Positions 25,123-32,814 of a stretch of DNA of 64,000 nt are shown in pieces. The DNA lies in the NCBI RefSeq assembly GCF_016100975.1, contig NZ_JACFRN010000007.1:1-64000 (forward strand). The letters are read 5' to 3'. This stretch comes from Lactobacillus sp. W8174. GTDB taxonomy: Bacteria; Bacillota; Bacilli; Lactobacillales; Lactobacillaceae. Below the pieces are notes generated by a model. The model saw only the letters and a list, made by a program, of their open reading frames with translations. It made no database searches and had not been told where the DNA came from. A program made the translations under genes and the position numbers. Each line of letters opens with the position of its first letter. Within the stretch, counting starts at the first letter, position 1.

Positions 25123-25178
25123 TTTGACCCAAATTTCTTTCCCATTTTAAAAAGAATTGACTCTAAAACATTATTTTT

Positions 25179-25240
25179 AGAAACCGCTTGCAAAAGAAGT
25201 TGATAGTGGTATAGTTAAATTAATAAATGGTATATATAAG
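25179..25240 (+). promoter_or_regulatory. promoter, cre-like site and GntR operators of the Amadori operon
   Basis: TTGCAA (25188-25193), 16 bp, TATAGT (25210-25215). A cre-like AGAAACCGCTTGCA (25179-25192, one mismatch to the consensus) overlaps the -35, suggesting CcpA repression. GTGGTATAG (25206-25214) and ATGGTATAT (25227-25235) resemble GntR/UTRA half-sites and recur before the second unit at 31217. Confidence 0.68.
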
Positions 25241-25263
25241 AAACCACTTAGGAGATGCTGAAA

Positions 25264-26382
25264 ATGCGAATGCAGGATTATGTGAAATATTCATCTGAAA
25301 AATTAGGTGAGAATTTTCAAAAAAGGGATGAGTTAATTAGCGGAGTAGCAAATCTGTTTTTAAAAAAGAAATATTTGAGTATTACCTTAATTGCTTCGGG
25401 TTCTTCTTATAATGCTTTAGCAATGATTCAGGATTCGTTGCAAGAGATGACAAAAAAGCCGGTGTATCTTCATACACCGGAATATGTTATGCAATTTGGC
25501 ATTGCAGCTCAGGAAAGTACATTTATTATTGTTGTGTCACAGAGTGGCTCTTCGACCAATATCATTAATTGCTTGCAGTATTTACAAAAAAACGACATAT
25601 TTGCAGTTTCTTTAACTGGCAATCTTGATAGTCAAATGAGCAAATACTCACAAGAAATTTTTGATTATGGACCTGGTAATGAGTACGTGGATTATGTAAC
25701 TGTCGGCGTACAAACACTTGTCGAGTTCTTTTTGTTATTGGGCTGTGAAATTAGCATTCTAGATTCACAACAAAAAGAAGACTTTTATAAGCAACTACAG
25801 CAAATTATTTCATATCAAAAGGAGTTGATGGCGGAAACAGAAAAATTTATTCAAAATAATTATTTTGCCCTTTCAATGAAAAACCCTACTTTTTTCTGTG
25901 GTAATGGACCCAATTATGGAGTTGCAAAAGAAGGAGCTCTTAAATTTCAAGAAACGCTAAAAAGACCTGCAATGTATTACGAACTGGAAGAATTTCTTCA
26001 TGGGCCGGATATGCAATTAACGCCAAATCATACCGTCTTTTTAATTGATGATATGCCTGTTTCTGGGAAAACTAGATTCTCAGAAGTTTTTGAAGCATTA
26101 AAAGAAATAACGCCAAATGTGTTTTTTATTACTAGCTCAAATCATTTGGAAAAAGATCATAGAATCTTGAAAACCCAAGCTGTGAATAACTGGTTTTTTG
26201 AACCCTATTATTCATTGCCAGTAGTGCAATTAGTGGCAGCAAAAATGACTGACGAGCTTCAGGCTTGGGCTACACATCCTTATTTTGATAAGTTTGATCA
26301 AAAAATTGCAATTAAAACAGATGATTATGACGAAGAAATCAAAAATATCAAGCAAAAGTGGGATTCAGATCATAAAAGTTAA
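25264..26382 (+). CDS. SIS-domain sugar-phosphate enzyme (putative deglycase 1)
   Basis: 372 residues with two SIS domains as in GlmS-like isomerases and FrlB/GfrE-type deglycases. ASGSSYN (about 48) and SQSGSS (about 93) are phosphosugar-binding loops. GPNYGVAKEGALKFQE and ELEEFLHGPDMQL (about 215-260) correspond to the catalytic Glu-x-x-His-Gly stretch. The start is ATG 25264; the earlier ATG 25255 lies flush with the ribosome site. It opens an operon with IIB, IIC, IID and an FrlB-like enzyme. By analogy to gfr loci it may deglycate glucoselysine-6-phosphate. The substrate is inferred. Confidence 0.78.
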   Translation: MRMQDYVKYSSEKLGENFQKRDELISGVANLFLKKKYLSITLIASGSSYNALAMIQDSLQEMTKKPVYLHTPEYVMQFGIAAQESTFIIVVSQSGSSTNIINCLQYLQKNDIFAVSLTGNLDSQMSKYSQEIFDYGPGNEYVDYVTVGVQTLVEFFLLLGCEISILDSQQKEDFYKQLQQIISYQKELMAETEKFIQNNYFALSMKNPTFFCGNGPNYGVAKEGALKFQETLKRPAMYYELEEFLHGPDMQLTPNHTVFLIDDMPVSGKTRFSEVFEALKEITPNVFFITSSNHLEKDHRILKTQAVNNWFFEPYYSLPVVQLVAAKMTDELQAWATHPYFDKFDQKIAIKTDDYDEEIKNIKQKWDSDHKS

Positions 26383-26403
26383 ATTAGCTTAGGAGGCTTA
26401 AAA

Positions 26404-26880
26404 ATGATTAAGATGATTCGTGTTGACTATAGGCTGCTGCATGGCCAGGTTGCTTTTTCATGGACGCAAGCTTTAGGCGCAGACGCATTACTTCTAGTAA
26501 GTGATACTGTTAAAAAAGATCCGCTACGCATGAAGGCGTTGAGATTAGCAAAGCCAGCTGGAACTAAAGTAGTTATTAAAACTTGTGATGAGGCTATTGA
26601 GCAAATAAAAAGTGGGATTACAGATAAATATAAGCTGTTTGTCATATGTGAAACTCTACCAATTGCGGCCAAACTTGTTGAGGCTATCGGTGAAAAAGCA
26701 ATTAATTTGGGCAATATGCCGTTTAAAGATAGTAAAAAGCAAGTGACTAAGAGTATTTTTATTGATCATGAAGATGTAGAAATAATGCAAAAACTGGTAG
26801 ATCAAGGAGTTGAGCTTTTTATTCAAATGGTACCGACTGAAAACAAAATCGATGCTAAAAAGTTTTTAAAGGAGGTGTAA
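26404..26880 (+). CDS. PTS mannose-family EIIB (Amadori locus)
   Basis: 158 residues. IIB phosphocarrier with IRVDYRLLHGQVAFSW, active His13. It transfers phosphate from the IIA encoded at 31275 to the incoming substrate. GGAGG lies just upstream of the start. It is placed between a SIS enzyme and the IIC gene, without a gap large enough for a promoter. No IIA lies in this half of the locus. Confidence 0.92.
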   Translation: MIKMIRVDYRLLHGQVAFSWTQALGADALLLVSDTVKKDPLRMKALRLAKPAGTKVVIKTCDEAIEQIKSGITDKYKLFVICETLPIAAKLVEAIGEKAINLGNMPFKDSKKQVTKSIFIDHEDVEIMQKLVDQGVELFIQMVPTENKIDAKKFLKEV

Positions 26881-26883
26881 AAA

Positions 26884-27681
26884 TTGATACTAAAAACTTT
26901 TTTAATTTTTCTTGTTGGATTATTGGGATATTCAGAATGGTTGCTTGGAACTAGTTATTTGCAAAGACCAATCATTCTCGGCCCTTTAGTGGGACTAGTT
27001 TTAGGTGATTTGCAAAGTGGAATAATTATGGGAGCAACTCTTGAACTTGCAATGATCGGTGCGGTTTCAATTGGTGCTTATGATCCACCTGATTTGGTTT
27101 CTGGCTCAATAATTGGTATTTCTTTAGCTATTGAGACCCATGCCGCTCCAGGTGCAGCACTAACACTGGGCATTCCAATCGCTGCCATTATGCAGGCTTT
27201 AGGACTTGCAACTGGTCAACCCTTAATGTTGGCTTTCATTCACCGCTGTGATAGTGCTGCAGAAAAGGGTAATACGAAAGCACTTACGCGAAATATGCTA
27301 ATTGCTGGTTATATTCAAGACTGGCCCGGACTGGTTTTCATACCTTTAGCATTTTACTTTGGTTCTTCAACCGTGGCAAAGTTGCTTAATATAATACCTC
27401 AGTTTGTCCAAGATGGAATGAACGTTGCTGCAGGACTATTACCACTCTTGGGTTTTGCAATGCTAGCACAAATGATGATGAACAAAAAGGTGATAGCTTT
27501 CTTTTTCTTCGGCTTTTTCTTAGTAGCATACGGCAAAATATCAACTACCGGTGTAGCTATTTTTGCAGTAATAATGGCTGCCATAATGTACGTTTTCTTT
27601 GATAGAGATGATAAGAGTCAAAAGGGTAAAGATGCTCAACCAAGTGTAGAACAGGAAGGTGATGGTTTCGATGAGTTTTAA
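26884..27681 (+). CDS. PTS mannose-family EIIC (Amadori locus, copy 1)
   Basis: 265 residues of hydrophobic helices, ending in an acidic tail DGFDEF. The TTG start is preceded by AAGGAGGTG, which overlaps the IIB stop. It is strikingly similar to the IIC at 31715: GYSEWLLGTSYLQRPIILGP and ATLELAMIGAVSIGAY occur in both. That points to a duplication within the locus. It is 11 bp overlapped by the IID gene. Confidence 0.92.
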   Translation: MILKTFLIFLVGLLGYSEWLLGTSYLQRPIILGPLVGLVLGDLQSGIIMGATLELAMIGAVSIGAYDPPDLVSGSIIGISLAIETHAAPGAALTLGIPIAAIMQALGLATGQPLMLAFIHRCDSAAEKGNTKALTRNMLIAGYIQDWPGLVFIPLAFYFGSSTVAKLLNIIPQFVQDGMNVAAGLLPLLGFAMLAQMMMNKKVIAFFFFGFFLVAYGKISTTGVAIFAVIMAAIMYVFFDRDDKSQKGKDAQPSVEQEGDGFDEF

Positions 27682-28504
27682 TATTAAACCTAAATATGAT
27701 AAGAAAATAAACAAATCCGATTTAGTTAAATTATTTTGGCGCAGTATTCCGTATGAACATTCTTGGAATTATGAGCGAATGGGAAATGTTGGCTTTGCTT
27801 GGGCAATAATGCCTATTTTGAAAAAATTATATCCCCAAAAGGATAAATTCATTCATGCTTTAAAACGTAACTTGGAATTATACAATATGACGCCATATAT
27901 TGTGACTTTACCACTTGGAATTTCTGTGGCAATGGAAGAAGCCAATGCTAGCAATGAAGATTTTGATGAGACTTCTATTTCAGCGGTTAAATTAGCCTTG
28001 ATGGGTCCACTATCCGGTATTGGTGATTCATTTTTCTGGGGTACTCTCAGAGTTTTAGCAACAGGTATTGGAACAACATTAGCTCTTAAAGGCAGTATTT
28101 TAGGGCCAATACTATTTTTCTTAGTATTCAATGTTCCACATTACATTATGAGATATTATGGTACATTTTTAGGCTATAGTTTGGGGTCGAATGTAATTAA
28201 TAATGTCGAAAATTCAGGACTGATGGATAAGATCACCAAATATGCCTCAATGATCGGAATGATGGTTGTAGGTGCAATGACTCAAGAAATGGTCAGTGTT
28301 AATTTCATTACCAAGATTGGTGTTGGCAAGAGTGCATCAACAGTGCAGTCCCTATTAGATGGCATTTTCCCTGGAATTGCTACTCTTGCTCTATTTGGTG
28401 TAACTTATTGGATGCTCAAGAAGAAGCTTAATCCGTTGCTAATTATGTTTATTATTTTGGTGGTAAGTATAGCGGCAGCATACTTCAAGATCCTAGGAGC
28501 TTAG
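27671..28504 (+). CDS. PTS mannose-family EIID (Amadori locus)
   Basis: 277 residues. The IID signature EHSWNYERMGNVGFAWA is near residue 25, GPLSGIGDSFFWGT is near residue 115, and a hydrophobic C-terminus follows. The start used is ATG 27671, with AAGGTG seven to ten bases upstream. It overlaps the IIC gene by 11 bp, implying translational coupling and a fixed IIC:IID ratio. It is the only IID of the locus and so must serve either IIC copy. Confidence 0.92.
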   Translation: MSFNIKPKYDKKINKSDLVKLFWRSIPYEHSWNYERMGNVGFAWAIMPILKKLYPQKDKFIHALKRNLELYNMTPYIVTLPLGISVAMEEANASNEDFDETSISAVKLALMGPLSGIGDSFFWGTLRVLATGIGTTLALKGSILGPILFFLVFNVPHYIMRYYGTFLGYSLGSNVINNVENSGLMDKITKYASMIGMMVVGAMTQEMVSVNFITKIGVGKSASTVQSLLDGIFPGIATLALFGVTYWMLKKKLNPLLIMFIILVVSIAAAYFKILGA

Positions 28505-28522
28505 ATTTAAAAGGAGAATAAA

Positions 28523-29542
28523 ATGACAATAATGAAAAATTTTGATGTAGAAAAATATTTGCAAAATGGTAAAGATGTATATGCTCAAAGAGAAAATATC
28601 GAGAAATTAGCCGATAAATTATCTAAAAAAGAGTATCAAAACATTGTGATGATTGGTATCGGTGGAACATGGATGGAATGGTATCCAGTTGCAGAATACT
28701 TGCATCATTTGTCTGATTTTCCAGTTTACTTGGAAAATGCTGGTGAATTATTGGTTAAAAAGGATATTAACTATCTCACTAATAAGTCTTTGGTTCTTAC
28801 TTCTTCGGATTCAGGTGATACCAAAGAAATTGTAGCAGCGGTGAAATACTGCAATCAAAAAGGAATTGATGTTTATGGTTTTACCAAAAATCCAGAATCT
28901 GCCTTAGGAAAATTGTTAAAAGAATCAATTAATGGTTCACTAGCTGAATGTGAAAATGCCTATTTAATGTACTTTATGCTAACTTTACGTATCTATCAAA
29001 ATTGGGGTTACTATAAAGATTACGACCGCTGGACAAATCAAATGAAACAACTTTATCCTAACCTCTTAAGATTCAGAGAAGAATTTGAGCCAAGAGCGCA
29101 GAGTATTGCGCGTAAATATTACAATGCCCCATTAACTATGACTGTGGGCTCAGGGATGCTGTGGGGTGAAACATGCATGTTTTCAATGTGTATCTTAGAA
29201 GAAATGCAATGGGTTCGCACACGCCCTGTTACTTCAGCTGACTTTTTCCATGGTGCATTAGAATTAGTTGATGATACTTTGCCAGTATACTTAATCAAAG
29301 GCGAAGACGAATATCGTGCGTTAGATGAACGAGTAGAGCGCTTTTTGCCAAAACATACAAATAGTTTTGAAGTCTTTGATACTAAAGACTTTGTATTTGA
29401 AGGAATTGATGATGATTTTAGGCAAATTTGCTCGCCAATGATTATAACATCGCTTTTAACTGATCGTTTAGCATCATGGTATCAACAATATACTGGTCAT
29501 GACCTTAATTTCCGTCGCTACTATCGTCAATTTGATTATTAA
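28523..29542 (+). CDS. frlB: FrlB/GfrF-like fructosamine-6-phosphate deglycase
   Basis: 339 residues, SIS superfamily. IGIGGTWMEW (about 47), SSDSGDTKEIV (about 94), SADFFHGALELVDD (about 240) and the C-terminal RRYYRQFDY closely follow E. coli FrlB, which cleaves fructoselysine-6-phosphate to glucose-6-phosphate and lysine. It closes the operon and is followed by a strong terminator. With the other SIS enzyme and the mannose-type PTS it makes an Amadori-product catabolic set. Fructoselysine versus glucoselysine or another fructosamine cannot be decided here. Confidence 0.82.
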   Translation: MTIMKNFDVEKYLQNGKDVYAQRENIEKLADKLSKKEYQNIVMIGIGGTWMEWYPVAEYLHHLSDFPVYLENAGELLVKKDINYLTNKSLVLTSSDSGDTKEIVAAVKYCNQKGIDVYGFTKNPESALGKLLKESINGSLAECENAYLMYFMLTLRIYQNWGYYKDYDRWTNQMKQLYPNLLRFREEFEPRAQSIARKYYNAPLTMTVGSGMLWGETCMFSMCILEEMQWVRTRPVTSADFFHGALELVDDTLPVYLIKGEDEYRALDERVERFLPKHTNSFEVFDTKDFVFEGIDDDFRQICSPMIITSLLTDRLASWYQQYTGHDLNFRRYYRQFDY

Positions 29543-29550
29543 AGCAAAAG

Positions 29551-29589
29551 AAAAAATCGTAAAAAGTCATAATCTTTTTACGATTTTTT
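29551..29589. terminator. bidirectional terminator between frlB and the GntR pair
   Basis: A perfect 16-bp stem (29551-29566 with 29574-29589), A-rich on one arm and T-rich on the other. It stops both convergent transcripts. Confidence 0.93.
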
Positions 29590-29610
29590 AGCAAGTCTAT
29601 GTAGCTATAC

Positions 29611-30384
29611 TTAATAGGTTTCTTTTTCACCTAAAATACCACCAAGAGTAAATTGTAGATTTAATTCTTCTGAAATTAGATAACTTTCCGTATATTCAAC
29701 TGCATTATTTTGTTCATCAAAGCCATAATAAATGATGTAATAAAGAAGGTCTCCTTTTTTAATTTTTAACAATCTGGCTTCTTTTGTTAAAGCTGGAATA
29801 ACTTGAATAAATTGGGAAAAATGTACGGGTTTATGTTTTTTAGAGTCCATATAGTCATAGAGACTTACATTCTTAAAATCGACTTGTGATGCATCCGGAA
29901 ATAATTTAGCAGGTAAGTAGTTATATTCTATAGCAAAAGGTCGTTCTTTAATTTCTCGAATTCGATGTAAGGCAAAGACCTTACTTTCGTCATTTAATTT
30001 AAGTTTTTCATTAAAAAAAGCGTTGCCGCTAATGAGATCAGTACCAACAACTTCATTAGAAAAGTGAATACCATTTTTGGTTAGCAATTCAGAAATTCCT
30101 GAATTAGAATTTTTATCAGTAAAAGCCAAATTAAAATATACATTTTCTTTATCTGGAGTTACTGATGTAACAAATGTGCCACTACCTTGTTTGCGATAGA
30201 GCAATCCCTTTTTTTTCAATGAATCTATAGCTTTTTTGACAGTCATGCGATTTACACCGTATTGTCTTGCTAAGTCGCGTTCACTCGGTATTTTAGATCC
30301 AGGTAAATACTTTTTACTAAGAATTTTTTTCTCAAGCAAATCCTCTATTTGAATATAAAGAGGGGCATGATAAAGATTATTCAT
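29611..30384 (-). CDS. GntR-family (UTRA) regulator 2 of the Amadori locus
   Basis: 257 residues. The winged helix (about 1-70) contains PSERDLARQYGVNRMTVKKAIDSLKKKGLLYRKQGSGTFV. The C-terminal UTRA ligand domain has HRIREIKERPFAIEYNYLP and ends with EYTESYLISEEL. UTRA domains sense sugar phosphates or related metabolites. The ATG overlaps the stop of the preceding gntR gene in the form TAATG, so the two regulators are translated together. Likely targets are the two divergent PTS units on either side. Confidence 0.9.
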   Translation of the reverse strand: MNNLYHAPLYIQIEDLLEKKILSKKYLPGSKIPSERDLARQYGVNRMTVKKAIDSLKKKGLLYRKQGSGTFVTSVTPDKENVYFNLAFTDKNSNSGISELLTKNGIHFSNEVVGTDLISGNAFFNEKLKLNDESKVFALHRIREIKERPFAIEYNYLPAKLFPDASQVDFKNVSLYDYMDSKKHKPVHFSQFIQVIPALTKEARLLKIKKGDLLYYIIYYGFDEQNNAVEYTESYLISEELNLQFTLGGILGEKETY

Positions 30385-31103
30385 TATTTTTCTTTTTCTT
30401 TCTTTAAATTATTATCTATTGACACTAATAGTGAATTGGACGGAATTTTCTTTGATACAAAGTAAATAATTTCATTATCAATAAAAACTTTGGATGAGCG
30501 CTGTAGAATTTTACTCCTAACGGGAACATCTAATAAATTAGCATCTTCAAAATTTACTGATTCAATTGATAAACTTTGGTACTCTTTTAATTTTTTACCT
30601 TGATATTTTTTAGCCAGTAAATTCCAAAAAGAACATTCTTGTAGTCGCTTTAAAGGTAAATTTTTGGCTAGTTTTTCTGGAGCATATATGTAATCAATTG
30701 ATAAAATTATATTATTTTGTTGTTCATTTGCAGTTCGTTTATAAACTAGTAAACGAATTTGTGTAGCAAGTGGAACTTCTAGTTTTTGAGCAATCTTTTT
30801 GTTAGCTTCAAAAACTTCATTCTTAACAATATAATTACGAATAATATGATGAGTTTTCTTGCCAAAAAATTCTAGCCAATCTAAATCTTCTTTTGGTTGA
30901 TTAATAATATAATCATTAGCAATTAAAGAAATGATCCCTTTGTTTTTTAAAATTTCCAGCGCCTCTCTAATTGTATTTCGGGAAACTGAATATTTATCTG
31001 CTAACTTCCTTTCGGAAGGCAAATAGTGAGTGTAAATTTTATTTGAAATTTGGAACCTGATGTCTTTGGCAATTAGTTCGCTTTTATTTATGATATTGAA
31101 CAT
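30384..31103 (-). CDS. GntR-family (UTRA) regulator 1 of the Amadori locus
   Basis: 239 residues. The winged helix with LPSERKLADKYSVSRNTIREALEILKNKGII (about 27-57) is followed by a UTRA-like domain (about 80-235) that diverges more than usual. It is a paralogue of the next gene and is read from the same message, the two overlapping by one base. It is transcribed divergently from the IIA-IIC unit, so the 31104-31274 gap, with its TGGTATA and TGGTCTAG words, is shared control DNA. Confidence 0.87.
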   Translation of the reverse strand: MFNIINKSELIAKDIRFQISNKIYTHYLPSERKLADKYSVSRNTIREALEILKNKGIISLIANDYIINQPKEDLDWLEFFGKKTHHIIRNYIVKNEVFEANKKIAQKLEVPLATQIRLLVYKRTANEQQNNIILSIDYIYAPEKLAKNLPLKRLQECSFWNLLAKKYQGKKLKEYQSLSIESVNFEDANLLDVPVRSKILQRSSKVFIDNEIIYFVSKKIPSNSLLVSIDNNLKKEKEK

Positions 31104-31216
31104 TTTAATAGCTCTTTCTTGTCAATATTAGATAACTTAATATTAGCTTAACACTGAAGTGATAGCAATTCTGAAGAATATTTTTTCAGATTAGGTGCAT
31201 AGATAATGATATTTTA

Positions 31217-31258
31217 ATGGTATAGCAAAAAGAAAAATTGGTCTAGTAATTATACCAA
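31217..31258. promoter_or_regulatory. candidate GntR operators before IIA-IIC2
   Basis: ATGGTATAG (31217-31225) equals the half-site before the first PTS unit. TTGGTCTAG (31238-31246) and TTATACCAA (31250-31258) form an imperfect inverted repeat of the TGGTnTA...TAnACCA kind bound by UTRA regulators. Confidence 0.6.
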
Positions 31259-31274
31259 TATTTTGGAGGAAATA

Positions 31275-31700
31275 ATGACAAAATTTGTAATTGCAACACA
31301 CGGATATTTTGCAAAAGGATTAAAAATGTCTACAGAATTTATTATGGGAAAGCGGAGTGATTTATTCGCAATATGTGCCTATACACCAGAATGTAAAGAT
31401 TTTCCCAAAGCTGTTCAGACAATTATTAATAATAATAAAGGCGACATAGTTTTTGGAACTGATATTGCTGGTGGTAGTGTAAATACTGATTTACAGAAAA
31501 TTGTTGCTTCTAGTGATAGATTGCATCTGGTAGCTGGTATTAATTTACCTTTTTTACTGCAGTTTTTAACTTCCAATGAAACAAATGTTTCTGAAGTTAT
31601 AAATAAAAGTATAGAGGCTGCTAAAGAAGGAATTGTGAATTTTGATAATTTAAACACTGAAACGTCTAAGAATGCACTAGATGATTTTGATAGTTTTTAA
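31275..31700 (+). CDS. PTS mannose-family EIIA (Amadori locus)
   Basis: 141 residues. IIA phosphocarrier with TKFVIATHGYFAKG, active His9, and the TDIAGGSVNTD dimer-loop region. The start used is ATG 31275 with GGAGG five bases upstream; the TTG 31263 lies within that site. It is the only IIA of the locus, located in a unit separate from IIB, IIC1 and IID. It is five to fourteen bp from the second IIC. Confidence 0.9.
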   Translation: MTKFVIATHGYFAKGLKMSTEFIMGKRSDLFAICAYTPECKDFPKAVQTIINNNKGDIVFGTDIAGGSVNTDLQKIVASSDRLHLVAGINLPFLLQFLTSNETNVSEVINKSIEAAKEGIVNFDNLNTETSKNALDDFDSF

Positions 31701-31714
31701 ATAGTGTGGATAAA

Positions 31715-32503
31715 ATGATTGTAAAAACAATACTAATATTTTTGATTAATTTTCTAGGATATTCAGAATGGTTATTAGGAACCAGCTATTTGCAAAGACC
31801 TATAATTTTAGGTCCCTTGGTTGGCCTAGTTCTAGGAAATTTGCAAGATGGCATTGTCATGGGAGCAACGCTTGAACTTGCCATGATTGGTGCAGTCTCA
31901 ATTGGAGCATATAATCCTCCTGATTTAATAGCTGGAACGGTTTTAGGGATTTCCTTAGCAATTGAGTCGCATGCTAATGCGGCGGCTGCATTAACTTTAG
32001 GAATTCCAATTGCAACGGTAATGTTGGCACTTAATACTGCTGTCGGACAGCCCGTGATGTTACTATTAATTCACCGCTGTGATAAAGATGCAGATAAAGG
32101 AGATACGCGCGCGATAACGCGAGACATGTTGCTATCAGGCTGGGCACAAAATTGGCCAGGAATTATTTTCAATCCACTAGCTTTTTATTTTGGTTCAGCA
32201 ACAGTAGCAAAATTATTAAACATTATTCCACCGTTTGTGCAAACAGGAATGAATATAGCAGCTGGTTTGCTTCCGTTACTCGGTTTTGCAATGCTGGCTC
32301 AAATGATGATGAATAAAAAAGTTGTAGCTTTCTTCTTTTTAGGCTTCTTCCTGGTGGCATATAGTAAAATTTCCACTACTGGAGTAGCTATCTTTGCAGT
32401 AATTATGGCTGCCATCATGTATATTTTATTTGATCAGGGTAAAAATAAAAAAGCTAATATAGATGTAGAAGAAGAGAATGATGATGGTTTCGATGAATTT
32501 TAG
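31715..32503 (+). CDS. PTS mannose-family EIIC (Amadori locus, copy 2)
   Basis: About 262 residues, very similar along its whole length to the IIC at 26884, including the DDGFDEF tail. There is no IIB or IID next to it, so it presumably pairs with the IIB/IID of the first unit, giving a permease variant with another specificity. The start is ATG 31715 (or GTG 31706); neither has a strong ribosome site, and coupling to the IIA gene is likely. A cre-like palindrome lies just downstream. Confidence 0.88.
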   Translation: MIVKTILIFLINFLGYSEWLLGTSYLQRPIILGPLVGLVLGNLQDGIVMGATLELAMIGAVSIGAYNPPDLIAGTVLGISLAIESHANAAAALTLGIPIATVMLALNTAVGQPVMLLLIHRCDKDADKGDTRAITRDMLLSGWAQNWPGIIFNPLAFYFGSATVAKLLNIIPPFVQTGMNIAAGLLPLLGFAMLAQMMMNKKVVAFFFLGFFLVAYSKISTTGVAIFAVIMAAIMYILFDQGKNKKANIDVEEENDDGFDEF

Positions 32504-32516
32504 CTTTTAATTTATT

Positions 32517-32532
32517 TGGAAAGCGCTTTCTT
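32517..32532. promoter_or_regulatory. cre-like palindrome before the phnD leader
   Basis: A perfect 12-bp palindrome GAAAGCGCTTTC (32519-32530), similar to a catabolite-responsive element though the outer TG/CA bases differ. It lies about 80 bp upstream of the structured leader. Confidence 0.55.
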
Positions 32533-32610
32533 ATTTTAAATGAATAAAATAACATTTTTTGAGAATAAAACTACTGTAATTACTCTCAATATTGTGCTAT
32601 TATTTTCTTA

Positions 32611-32783
32611 GACCAAGAAAGAGAGGTAGATTACTCCATATGCATGTGTTAACTCAAAATTTTGAGCAATTTGCTATGGGGGAAGTGCGGCTTTCTTATC
32701 TGAACAATCTGTTGTTGCTGTTTTTTAATATGATCATTAATGGACTTAGCATATCACGCAACGTGAAATGCTAAGTCTTTTTT
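32611..32783 (+). promoter_or_regulatory. structured leader with intrinsic terminator; candidate riboswitch
   Basis: Nested pairing: P1 32615-32621 with 32691-32697, P2 32634-32640 with 32675-32681, P3 the palindrome at 32653-32666. The P1/P2 junction strands are AGAGGTAGATT and GAAGTGCGG. Next comes a strong terminator (32743-32752 with 32768-32777, extended by CACG/CGTG, then T7) just before the ribosome site of the phnD-like gene. The shape is that of an aptamer plus expression platform. Some words recall the tetrahydrofolate aptamer, but I cannot confirm any known class. Confidence 0.5.
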
Positions 32784-32814
32784 GATTGCTATATTTCCAG
32801 ATCAGGAGGAAATC

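Noticed and set aside
32611..32700. Lysine or tetrahydrofolate riboswitch as a definite call
   Set aside because: Only short words match and the conserved junctions are incomplete, so it is reported as an unclassified candidate.
32592..32774. 60-codon frame in the phnD leader
   Set aside because: It coincides with the structured leader and terminator, and the product has no recognisable domain. Regulatory RNA explains the stretch better.
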